A DNA stretch of 64,000 nucleotides from Candidatus Gastranaerophilales bacterium (GTDB lineage: Bacteria > Cyanobacteriota > Vampirovibrionia > Gastranaerophilales > Gastranaerophilaceae), in assembly GCA_944323685.1 (NCBI GenBank), contig CALUTJ010000009.1, positions 1-64,000 on the forward strand, read 5' to 3'. The stretch's first letter is position 1. Each line of letters starts with the position of its first letter. The position numbers and the translations under genes are program-made. Below are positions 7,742 through 15,011 of the stretch, one piece after another. Under the pieces are notes generated by a model. It had not been told where the DNA came from. It saw only the letters and a program-made list of their open reading frames with translations, and did no database searches.

Positions 7742-8650
7742 ATGACTTGTAATTACATTGAAAACTATGAACTTAAAAACCACACAACATTTAAAATAGG
7801 CGGGCTTGCTCAAAGAGTATTTTTCCCCGAGACGATTGAACAGTTGTGTGAACTTTTGCAAACACTTCATAACCCGCTTATTCTTGGCAATTGTTCTAAT
7901 GTGCTGGTTTCTTCTAAAGGGATAGAACAGGATGTTATTTTAACATCAAAGCTTAATAAATTTGAAGTTTCAAATAACATAATTACGGCACAGTGCGGCG
8001 TAAAAGTTCCCATGCTTTCAAAAGAAGCAGAATCACTTGCCCTTAGTGGCTTGGAATTTATGATTGGCTTCCCCGGTTCAGTGGGCGGGGCTGTTGTGAT
8101 GAACGCATCTGCGCATTCTCAGGCTGTATCTGATACTTTTAAAACCTGCCGTGTGTTTGATATTGATGCTAAAAAAATACTGGAACTCAATAAAGATGAA
8201 ATGAAATTTGGCTACAGGCATTCTGTTTTGCAGGAAAAAAACTACATCCTTTTAGATGTAAAGTTTGAACTCCGCCCGCTTGCTAAAGAAGAAATTACGG
8301 CTGTTATGCAGCGCAATCTGGATTTTAGAAAAGACAGGCAGCCCAGTCTTGTTTTGCCAAATGCCGGCAGTATTTTTAAAAATCCTCCTAATGATTCGGC
8401 CGGCAGATTGCTTGAAAAAGCAGGAGTAAAAGGACTGAGAGAAGGAGGCGCACAGGTTTGGCTCGGGCATGCAAACTTTATTGTTAATGTAGAAAATGCC
8501 ACTTCAAAAGATGTTTCACTTCTTATGAATAAAATGTATAATATGGTAAAAGATAAATACACAATTAAGCTTGTTCCCGAGGTGAAATTTATCGGGATAA
8601 AAAGCAAGGAAGAAGAAGATTTATGGGATACGATGTTGAATCAAAAATAG
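7742..8650 (+). CDS. murB: UDP-N-acetylenolpyruvoylglucosamine reductase
   Basis: 302 residues. This FAD enzyme uses NADPH to reduce UDP-GlcNAc-enolpyruvate to UDP-MurNAc, the substrate of MurC. Visible: NHTTFKIGGLAQ near the start, the FAD-binding GNCSNVLVS, GLEFMIGFPGSVGGAVVMNA at about 103-122, FGYRHSVL, the catalytic-serine region PNAGSIFKNP at about 205-214, AGRLLEKAGVKGLREGGAQV and a final LVPEVKFIG. The short length and this motif order fit type II MurB. The 3' end overlaps ddl by 28 bases, implying translational coupling. Confidence 0.96.
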   Translation: MTCNYIENYELKNHTTFKIGGLAQRVFFPETIEQLCELLQTLHNPLILGNCSNVLVSSKGIEQDVILTSKLNKFEVSNNIITAQCGVKVPMLSKEAESLALSGLEFMIGFPGSVGGAVVMNASAHSQAVSDTFKTCRVFDIDAKKILELNKDEMKFGYRHSVLQEKNYILLDVKFELRPLAKEEITAVMQRNLDFRKDRQPSLVLPNAGSIFKNPPNDSAGRLLEKAGVKGLREGGAQVWLGHANFIVNVENATSKDVSLLMNKMYNMVKDKYTIKLVPEVKFIGIKSKEEEDLWDTMLNQK

Positions 8651-9573
8651 ATAAAAACGCCAGAATAGCGGTACTTATGGGCGGCCCTTCAAGCGAAGCC
8701 GAGGTTTCAAGACGTTCAGGCAAAAATGTTTTCAACGCATTACAAAACCTTGGATACAAAAATGCCGAACTTATTGAAGTTGATGAAAATATTGCAAAAA
8801 CACTTCGCGAAAAGAATATAGAAATTGTATACAATGCAATGCACGGAAGATTTGGTGAAGACGGTTGCATACAGGGGATGTTGGAAGTTATGGGAATACC
8901 ATACACAGGCTGCGGCGTTATGGCAAGTTCCGTTTGTATGAACAAAGAATACACAAAAAATATTCTTAAAGAAGCCGGTATCCCTCTTATAAAATCAGTG
9001 CTTGTCAGAAAAGACGAGGATTACAAAGAAAAAATAAAAGATCTCAAGTATCCTTTTATGCTAAAACCCGTGTCAGAAGGCTCAAGTATAGGGATGTATA
9101 AAGTTAATACGCCTCAAGAGATGGAAGAATGCTTTAAAAAATCTCTGCAATGCGGGCAGGATGTAATGGTCGAAGAATACCTCGAAGGCAAAAGTGTTAC
9201 CGTCGGTGTTTTAGAAGATGGGGACAAGATGTTCGCCACTGAAATTTTGGAGTTCCGAACAAAAACAGAATGGTATGATTACGAAGCAAAATATACCGCC
9301 GGCATGACGGAATTCATCTTGCCTGCGGAGTTGTCGCAAGATATGACAAACAGGGTTAAACAAATTGCTATTGATGCCTTTAATGCCTGCGCTTGCAGGG
9401 GTGTCAGCAGGGTTGATTTCCTTGTTACAAAAGATGTACCTTATGTGCTTGAAATAAATACAAGCCCGGGAATGACAGATTTAAGTGATTTGCCGGCACA
9501 GTCAAAAGCCATGGGTATAGAGTATGATACACTTGTGCAAATCATACTTAACGGTGCGGGCCTTAACAAATAA
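8623..9573 (+). CDS. ddl: D-alanine--D-alanine ligase
   Basis: 316 residues, ATP-grasp fold. Makes the D-Ala-D-Ala dipeptide for the peptidoglycan stem. Visible: VLMGGPSSEAEVSRRSG near the N-terminus, AMHGRFGEDGCIQGMLE, PYTGCGVMASSVCMNK, the central ATP-grasp strand FMLKPVSEGSSIGM at about 145-158, VEEYLEGKSVTVGV, and the C-terminal metal-site motif LEINTSPGMTDLSD at about 281-294. The tyrosine of the active-site YDYEAKYTAG segment is present, as expected for D-Ala-D-Ala rather than D-Lac specificity. The start lies inside murB, so the genes are probably coupled. Confidence 0.96.
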   Translation: MGYDVESKIDKNARIAVLMGGPSSEAEVSRRSGKNVFNALQNLGYKNAELIEVDENIAKTLREKNIEIVYNAMHGRFGEDGCIQGMLEVMGIPYTGCGVMASSVCMNKEYTKNILKEAGIPLIKSVLVRKDEDYKEKIKDLKYPFMLKPVSEGSSIGMYKVNTPQEMEECFKKSLQCGQDVMVEEYLEGKSVTVGVLEDGDKMFATEILEFRTKTEWYDYEAKYTAGMTEFILPAELSQDMTNRVKQIAIDAFNACACRGVSRVDFLVTKDVPYVLEINTSPGMTDLSDLPAQSKAMGIEYDTLVQIILNGAGLNK

Positions 9574-9579
9574 AGTAAT

Positions 9580-10446
9580 ATGGATAACGAAAATCTGTAC
9601 GAATCGAGTGAAAATCTCAATATAGAACGCAGGGTTAAGATTAACCAGATGCAAAGAAATGTCAGACGCAGCCAGCTGGGGCTGAAACGTTTGCATGCGG
9701 TCTTACGTTTTGTACTTGTTTGTTTGTTGATTTTTGCAGCTTACAAAGTTTATAAGCTTCCGCAATGGTATCTGAATAAAAATATTTTTAGCTCGGCAAG
9801 CAACAATACGCTAAAAATTATCGGGAATAACATAACCCCTACATACAGAATTATCTCTGTTTTGCGTCAATATCCCGTTCCTCAGCGTCCTATATATCTT
9901 TTTGATACCAAAAATATTAAAAAGGAGATAAAAAAATTGCCGCCTGTAAAAGAGGTTTATATAAAAAGATTATGGTTTCCGGCAAGACTGGAGATAATGA
10001 TAGTAGAAAGGCGCCCGATATTAAGTATTTCACCTGCGCCTGATGTTGCACCTATTGCTTTTTTTGCGGAAGGCGGAAAACTAATCGGCAGAGAGTATTT
10101 GCCGCTAAAAAATGTTAATAAAACAATTCTTGTTTTAACATACGGTACCAAAGGTGATGACTACAGAAACTGGGATGATGTTAAGATAAGAAAAATTGAA
10201 AACGTAGTGCTTGCTATGGAACAGTTCTCCGGTCAGACAGTGGAATATATAGATATGCGTAATCCAAAAGATATATATATAAAAATTCCCGAAGTAAATG
10301 TAAGGCTCGGAGAGATGAATCATACGGCAATTGCCAGAATACGAAATATTTCGGCAATTTTGCCAAAGATAAAAACAATGGAGAAAAAAATAAAATACAT
10401 TGATTTGAGATGGGAAGATACTCAATATATAAAATTAGAGGACTAA
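9580..10446 (+). CDS. ftsQ: FtsQ/DivIB-type cell division protein
   Basis: 288 residues with an N-terminal cytosolic tail rich in Arg/Lys/Asn, a single membrane span at about 44-61 (LRFVLVCLLIFAAYKVYKL) and a large extracytoplasmic part. The segment LKIIGNNITPTYRI...LFDTKNIKKEIKKLPPVKEVYI is the POTRA-like FtsQ domain, followed by RLWFPARLEIMIVERRPILSI, the typical 'wP..l.I.v.ERrPva' motif. FtsQ recruits FtsL/FtsB to the division site. Its place directly after murC-murB-ddl matches the classic dcw order. Only six bases separate it from ddl. ftsA and ftsZ do not follow in this window. Confidence 0.85.
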   Translation: MDNENLYESSENLNIERRVKINQMQRNVRRSQLGLKRLHAVLRFVLVCLLIFAAYKVYKLPQWYLNKNIFSSASNNTLKIIGNNITPTYRIISVLRQYPVPQRPIYLFDTKNIKKEIKKLPPVKEVYIKRLWFPARLEIMIVERRPILSISPAPDVAPIAFFAEGGKLIGREYLPLKNVNKTILVLTYGTKGDDYRNWDDVKIRKIENVVLAMEQFSGQTVEYIDMRNPKDIYIKIPEVNVRLGEMNHTAIARIRNISAILPKIKTMEKKIKYIDLRWEDTQYIKLED

Positions 10447-10450
10447 TAAG

Positions 10451-10966
10451 ATGAAAGAAAATTTTGAACGTAATAACAATCCGTTTTGCCCGTTCGGTAC
10501 AATAGGCCGTCTTGGATATTTTATTACTAATACATTGATACTTGTTATTTCAACAGCATTTCTGTTTTTCTTTGCCCGTACCGGTGCTGAGTTGTCTAAA
10601 GAACTTTTGTTGACTCAAAATTACAGTATGCTCGAAATAATGTTAAACAATGCACCTAAAAGAGAAACAGCGGTATTTGTAATTGTTGTTCTGGGCATTA
10701 TGTTTTTTAAATTTATCATTGCAAAAAAGCGAATTCTTGATATTGCACCGGAGACTCCTAATATAATCAGAAATAGCTATTTGATTGCTTTGGGTGTAGC
10801 TTTACTTCCGTTTATGGCCAATTTTGTTGTACCGGTTGTTGGTTGGGTTAATAATTTTTTGGGTATAACCTCAATACTTATTACTCTGTATTTTATTTGT
10901 AAAAAGGGCTCAAAAACCGCTGAAAAAGAGATTACACAGCCTGTGGAAGATGAAAAACGGCAATAA
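10451..10966 (+). CDS. Small polytopic membrane protein, DUF805-like
   Basis: 171 residues with four hydrophobic segments (about 20-37, 73-90, 108-124, 131-147). The N-terminal PFGTIGRLGYFITNTLIL resembles the 'xxGRixRxxYf' opening of DUF805 inner-membrane proteins, and the later KKRILDIAPETP recalls their 'kRlhDig' motif. The match is suggestive, not certain. It begins four bases after ftsQ, so it belongs to the wall/division operon, which suggests envelope association. Function unknown. Confidence 0.6.
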   Translation: MKENFERNNNPFCPFGTIGRLGYFITNTLILVISTAFLFFFARTGAELSKELLLTQNYSMLEIMLNNAPKRETAVFVIVVLGIMFFKFIIAKKRILDIAPETPNIIRNSYLIALGVALLPFMANFVVPVVGWVNNFLGITSILITLYFICKKGSKTAEKEITQPVEDEKRQ

Positions 10967-10983
10967 ACAGATAAGGCATAAAA

Positions 10984-11484
10984 ATGATTGTTGATTGCAA
11001 CTTGATAGCACTGAATAATCCGGATGATATACTTCCTTATCCTAATTACAAATCAGGACTTTTAGACAAAGACAAAAGTTTTATAAAATTCGGTTATCCG
11101 TCAACAAACTATCCTATACTTAATATGCCCTACATTCTTGAAGATTATGAAGGCAACACACTTCCGCCTGGGCATTACCAGATAGTACTTGCTCCTAATC
11201 GAAAAACATTGTATTTTGTAGAATCAAACGAGATAAAAGCCTCTATACCTGTTGCAAATCTTGTGGAAAAAATGACTTCCGAGCAGGAAGAAAAAGAGAG
11301 AATAAAAGAACAGGAAAAAATTGCAAAAAAATACAAAAACCGTCCGCGCAAGCGTCCGCTTGATCAAACGGAGCGAAAAAGGCAGGCAAGCATGGAAGCG
11401 AGTATTGACGATTCTAATCCAAAATATTATATCCTGTATTACAGAAACGGAAATATTCAGGCTAAAGGTTATATTTTAAAATAA
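10984..11484 (+). CDS. Hypothetical soluble protein at the end of the mur-ftsQ operon
   Basis: 166 residues with no signal peptide or membrane span. The N-terminal half looks globular and beta-rich (PYPNYKSGLLDKDKSFIKFG, PPGHYQIVLAPNRKTLYFVE). Residues about 100-136 are a highly charged Lys/Glu/Arg helix (EQEEKERIKEQEKIAKKYK) that could be a coiled coil or a nucleic-acid-binding arm. The C-terminus YYILYYRNGNIQAKGYILK looks like a beta hairpin. No family recognised. Seventeen bases separate it from the membrane gene upstream, so it is probably co-transcribed. Confidence 0.6.
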   Translation: MIVDCNLIALNNPDDILPYPNYKSGLLDKDKSFIKFGYPSTNYPILNMPYILEDYEGNTLPPGHYQIVLAPNRKTLYFVESNEIKASIPVANLVEKMTSEQEEKERIKEQEKIAKKYKNRPRKRPLDQTERKRQASMEASIDDSNPKYYILYYRNGNIQAKGYILK

Positions 11485-11513
11485 TTGACGATAATAAAAT
11501 CAATTATTATATT
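11485..11513 (+). promoter_or_regulatory. Predicted sigma-70-type promoter of flhB
   Basis: TTGACG (11485-11490) and TATATT (11508-11513) are separated by 17 bases, five of six consensus matches at each box. The predicted start near 11520 leaves a leader of about 55 bases before the flhB ATG. The -35 region overlaps the stop of the preceding gene, so this marks a new transcript for flhB and the two genes after it. Confidence 0.5.
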
Positions 11514-11574
11514 TCATGGTAATATATTTATTAAGTTGAGTAAGGTTAGACTAAAAAGTTAGGAACCCTTCCCC

Positions 11575-12690
11575 ATGGGTGATGAAGATAAGCAGTTTGA
11601 GGCATCTCACCAAAAACTGGAAAAAGCAAGAAAAGAAGGTCAGGTTGTAAAATCCAAGGATTTTTCAACGGCTGTTGCAATGATTGTCATGTTTTTTGCA
11701 ATCGCAAAACTCGCCCCTTTTATTTTTGACCAGATTTCGCGGCTTTTTGTGTTGTGTTATGAGCAAATACCAAACCAGCACTTAGACGCAATAGGTATGC
11801 CGTATTTGTTATTTATAACCCTTGTCCCTACAATTTTAATTATTGCCCCGATACTTGCTCTGGCTATGTTTATTGCAATAATAGGTGACTTTATTCAGGT
11901 CGGGCCGTTATTTACAACAACACCGCTTGCGCCCAAGCTTGATAAACTCAATCCGACAAAATATTTTAAAAACCTTATGTCAGTAAAAACTTTGTTTGAG
12001 CTTGTTAAAAATATTATCAAGGTTGTAATTTTAGGCTATGTGGGCTGGTCTGTGTACAGCTCGCATTTTGAAATTATTCTTGGGCTTGCGGCTATGGATA
12101 ATCATTTTGCAGTAATGCAGGAGTTCGGTTCATTGATTATGGACTTCGTAATCAAAGCAAGTATTGCGTTTTTGATTATTTCGGCAGCAGACTACGGGAT
12201 GACAAGGTGGAAATTTTTACAAGACCAGAAGATGTCCTTTAAAGAGGTTAAGGACGAATATAAAAACACTGAAGGCGACCCCAATGTAAAAGCCGCACTG
12301 CGTCAGCGCCGTCAGCAGATGATGCAGCAGGGTATGATGGACGCTGTTCCGGAGGCGGATTTTGTTGTAACAAACCCGACCCATGTGGCCTGTGCTCTTA
12401 AATATGATCAGGAAACAATGGAATCGCCAAAACTCGTTGCCAAAGGTACGGAACTTTTTGCCAAAAAGATTATAGATATCGCCCGTGAACACGGTGTACC
12501 GGTTGTAGAAAACCCGCCTGTTGCGCGTGCGCTTTTCAGGCTTGTTGATGTTAACCGAGAAATCCCGCCGGATTTGTATAAAGCAGTAGCTGAAATCTTA
12601 TTATTTGTATATAATTTGCGAAATTCTCAAAAACCTAGTAATATAGATACTAAGATGAATGATATAAGTGATAGAAGTGGCAGAAGATAA
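11575..12690 (+). CDS. flhB: Flagellar-type export apparatus protein FlhB
   Basis: 371 residues. The N-terminal segment QFEASHQKLEKARKEGQVVKS is the family's 'T.kkL.dAR.kGqv.kS' opening. It is followed by four hydrophobic spans (about 35-51, 81-103, 145-160, 184-203) and a cytosolic domain containing NPTHVACALKY at about residue 266. The N-P-T-H sequence is the autocleavage site that switches export substrate in FlhB/SctU proteins. The ending VPVVENPPVARALFRLVDV...PPDLYKAVAEIL is also canonical. No other export genes are adjacent, so flagellar versus injectisome use is not proven; the FliA-like sigma gene three bases downstream favours flagellar. Confidence 0.92.
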   Translation: MGDEDKQFEASHQKLEKARKEGQVVKSKDFSTAVAMIVMFFAIAKLAPFIFDQISRLFVLCYEQIPNQHLDAIGMPYLLFITLVPTILIIAPILALAMFIAIIGDFIQVGPLFTTTPLAPKLDKLNPTKYFKNLMSVKTLFELVKNIIKVVILGYVGWSVYSSHFEIILGLAAMDNHFAVMQEFGSLIMDFVIKASIAFLIISAADYGMTRWKFLQDQKMSFKEVKDEYKNTEGDPNVKAALRQRRQQMMQQGMMDAVPEADFVVTNPTHVACALKYDQETMESPKLVAKGTELFAKKIIDIAREHGVPVVENPPVARALFRLVDVNREIPPDLYKAVAEILLFVYNLRNSQKPSNIDTKMNDISDRSGRR

Positions 12691-12692
12691 TT

Positions 12693-13361
12693 ATGATTAA
12701 TAATGCTTCTCAAAATAAAATTAAAGAATATATATCCATTGTTGAAAAGGTTGCAAAAGTAGAACACAGACGTATCCCTTCTCACATGGTTGATTACGAA
12801 GAACTTGTATCTATCGGTATTATTGCTGTTCAGGCAATGATTAAAAACAAAACTCCGGAACAGCTTGAAAAATACAACACTTCTTATATTTCAACGGCAG
12901 TCAGATGGGCAATCAGAAACGAACTGAGAAACAGATACAAATGGTATACTCTCAAACACAAAACTGATGCCGAAACTGCTGAAGCAGCAGGCACTGATGA
13001 CGCTCTTGATGTTTCACCGGGCAAAGTTAGAGAAGCTATTTACGAAACAATCCTTTCTATTGATTCAATTGCTGCGGCGTCATCTGACAACGATTCTCCT
13101 TTTGATTTTATCAAAGACCCTCATGCTCTTCCTGATGAAAAAGCTGAGATTAGCGAGCTCGGGAAAGCGATAAGAGAAGCTATTGCGACATTACCTCAAA
13201 AAGACAGACTTGTTGTAGAATACAGATTCTACAGAAATATGCAGGTTAAAGAAATTGCGGAACAGGTGGGGCTTTCATCTTCGCGTATTACAAGGATTGT
13301 ACAATCTGCCCTGAACCATGTCAGAGAATACCTTGTTGCCCATGAACATTACGGTTATTAA
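12693..13361 (+). CDS. fliA: FliA-like RNA polymerase sigma factor (sigma-28 group)
   Basis: 222 residues. Region 2 is represented by RRIPSHMVDYEELVSIGIIA and by YISTAVRWAIRNELRNRYKW (core binding and -10 recognition helices). Region 4 is the C-terminal helix-turn-helix IATLPQKDRLVVEYRFY...VKEIAEQVGLSSSRITRIVQSALNHVR. The DYEELVSIGIIAV stretch and the Ser-rich SSSRITRI helix are typical of FliA-type factors. The linker between (about 95-145) is longer and more acidic than usual and region 3 is weak. It follows flhB by two bases, so it probably controls motility or export genes; targets are inferred, not seen. Confidence 0.8.
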   Translation: MINNASQNKIKEYISIVEKVAKVEHRRIPSHMVDYEELVSIGIIAVQAMIKNKTPEQLEKYNTSYISTAVRWAIRNELRNRYKWYTLKHKTDAETAEAAGTDDALDVSPGKVREAIYETILSIDSIAAASSDNDSPFDFIKDPHALPDEKAEISELGKAIREAIATLPQKDRLVVEYRFYRNMQVKEIAEQVGLSSSRITRIVQSALNHVREYLVAHEHYGY

Positions 13362-13375
13362 TCAGGTTTGATCCC

Positions 13376-14377
13376 GTGCAAAATTTTATTATCATTTTGT
13401 TAATAATAATCTGTGCAGGCCTTGGCGTGTGGCTTGCTTCTGTATATTTGCAATTTAAAAAATTAAAGCAAACCTTTCGCAACTACAAAAAAATGCTCCG
13501 CAGTGTAACCAAAACAGTTAATTCTGTTCGTTACGGAAATCTGTATGAAAGAATCCCTAAAGAAACCTCATCGGTCCTGCCCAACCTTGCTCAGAGCGTT
13601 GATTCAATGATTGAGGCTATAGTCGACAGAGAAAATATGATTAAGGAATACCAATCCGAACTTAACCAAAAAATAGATGTTTTAACAGAAGTGGAGGAAC
13701 TTAAAGAAGATTTTGTTGCTACGTTAACCCATGACCTTAAAGTGCCGATACTTGCCGAAAAAAATATGTTAAACTTTTTGCTAAACAATCGTTTTGGCGA
13801 GCTGAACGAACGCCAGAAGGAGGCTATTGGCTATTTAACAAGCTCTAATAAAGAACTTGTTGAACTGGTTGAAATTATACTCGAAACATATAAACTTAAC
13901 GAAACCAAAATAGAACTCCATAAGGAAGAACAGGACGTAAACAGACTTATAGAAGAAACAATAGAACAAATGCGCCCCATAGGCGATACCGACTCAATAT
14001 CAATAAATTACTGGAGCGAGTTTTTTAACAGGGTCAATCTTGATGAGTTTTACATAAAAAGGGTGCTAAAAAATCTTATATTAAACGCGATTTCGTTTAG
14101 CGAACCTGATTCTAAAGTAGACGTTGCACTTTGTAACGATGACAAAAATATTTATATAAAAATAACAAACTACGGCAAAAGCATAAAAAAAGATGAAATA
14201 GACCACGTTTTTGACAAATATTACACAACGGCAAAAAAATTCCGCAAAGTCGGCACAGGTCTGGGCTTGTACCTGTCTAACAGGATAGTAAAAGCACATA
14301 GCGGCGAAATTATAGTAGAAACAGATTCAAATAATATTCCTTATACAACATTTATGATTAAATTGCCGATAGAATAA
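13376..14377 (+). CDS. Orphan membrane histidine kinase
   Basis: 333 residues from a GTG. One N-terminal membrane span (about 2-24), then a HAMP-like linker (RYGNLYERIPKETSSVLPN), a coiled coil, the H-box FVATLTHDLKVPILAEKN at about 117-134 with His 124 as the probable phosphoacceptor, N-box RVLKNLILNAISF, and ATP-lid motif VGTGLGLYLSNRIVKAHSGE. The D-box is weak (ITNYGKSI where D-x-G-x-G is usual), which may reduce ATP binding. With a single N-terminal span there is little periplasmic sensor, so the signal is probably membrane or cytosolic. No response regulator lies next to it. Last gene of the flhB unit. Confidence 0.85.
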   Translation: MQNFIIILLIIICAGLGVWLASVYLQFKKLKQTFRNYKKMLRSVTKTVNSVRYGNLYERIPKETSSVLPNLAQSVDSMIEAIVDRENMIKEYQSELNQKIDVLTEVEELKEDFVATLTHDLKVPILAEKNMLNFLLNNRFGELNERQKEAIGYLTSSNKELVELVEIILETYKLNETKIELHKEEQDVNRLIEETIEQMRPIGDTDSISINYWSEFFNRVNLDEFYIKRVLKNLILNAISFSEPDSKVDVALCNDDKNIYIKITNYGKSIKKDEIDHVFDKYYTTAKKFRKVGTGLGLYLSNRIVKAHSGEIIVETDSNNIPYTTFMIKLPIE

Positions 14378-14662
14378 GTTTTAAGGCTGTTGATTTTTAT
14401 CCGGAAAAACTGCTGTTACCGGAACAATACGCAGTTGTTTCTGTTATTTTGTTCCTGCTGACAAAATTAATGCTCCATTTCAACAAATAACGCCTAAATT
14501 TTTATAATTTAAAAATTCTGAAAACCTCGGGCACATATGCTTTGCCGCCAATTTTGGCAAGGTGAGTTTGTAACAATTTCTTAATAAAGTGAGTCAAAAG
14601 TGTTATAAATTCAAAAAATTGGGTACTTAGTATATAGGTGGCATATACACAGGATGTTAAAA

Positions 14663-14944
14663 ATGATAGGAAACTTTAATAACAAAAAAGAATCAAAACC
14701 CTTGTCCCACAAGGCTTTAAAAGTCTCGGGGGGGGGGTGTGAACCGTATAAAATCAATGATTTAGCAGAATGCGCAGATGCACAATATAGTGCATCACTT
14801 GAGCCTGCGCAAGATTCAGCAAGACAACTTGGCTCAGGAGCTGAACACACCTCGCAAACAGCAAAAGAACTTTTAGAAGAAGGAAATAATAACAAGATAA
14901 ACTGCAATATTCACCGCGCAAGCGGTCGGGTTTCAGCACTGTAG
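14663..14944 (+). CDS. Doubtful 93-residue reading frame crossing a G10 tract
   Basis: A start at 14663 has AGGAT eight bases upstream; an in-frame ATG also lies at 14654. The frame passes through ten consecutive G (coding SGGG), so gain of one G brings a stop within a few codons and loss of one G within about ten. The product has no signal peptide, no span and no recognised family; the C-terminal half contains AEHTSQTAKELLEEGNNN. Part of the sequence looks repeat-derived, so it may be a decayed leader or pilin-type gene and not a working one. It ends 67 bases before the autotransporter start. Confidence 0.25.
   Translation: MIGNFNNKKESKPLSHKALKVSGGGCEPYKINDLAECADAQYSASLEPAQDSARQLGSGAEHTSQTAKELLEEGNNNKINCNIHRASGRVSAL
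14728..14737 (+). repeat. G10 homopolymer tract
   Basis: Ten consecutive G in an otherwise AT-rich spacer, 274 bases upstream of the autotransporter start and inside the small reading frame at 14663-14944. Long G tracts near surface-protein genes are a known substrate for slipped-strand phase variation in other bacteria. Whether this one switches anything is inference. Confidence 0.85.
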
Positions 14945-15011
14945 GTTGTGCATACGTGCCCAACACAAAAAAATAAAAAAGAATTAGTTATTACATAAAG
15001 GACATAAAAAG

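Larger units (their letters stand above)
14378..15011. other. 634-bp spacer before the autotransporter gene
   Basis: The first 270 bases are AT-rich with no coding sign; a short inverted repeat TTGCC...GGCAA lies near 14541-14562. The second half holds a G10 tract (14728-14737), a doubtful small reading frame (14663-14944) and, at about 14838-14870, sequence (TCAGGAGCTGAACACACC followed by TCGCAAACAGCAA) that resembles a diverged copy of the palindromic element found at 15091. The end (14941-14966, GTAGGTTGTGCAT...GTGCCCAAC) resembles a decayed copy of the hairpin at 18762. No clear promoter for the autotransporter gene was found. Confidence 0.5.

Noticed and set aside
14378-14650. tRNA or other classical RNA gene in the first half of the spacer
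   Set aside because: No TTC-arm consensus (GGTTCRAATCC) or cloverleaf pairing was seen here or in any other spacer of the window.
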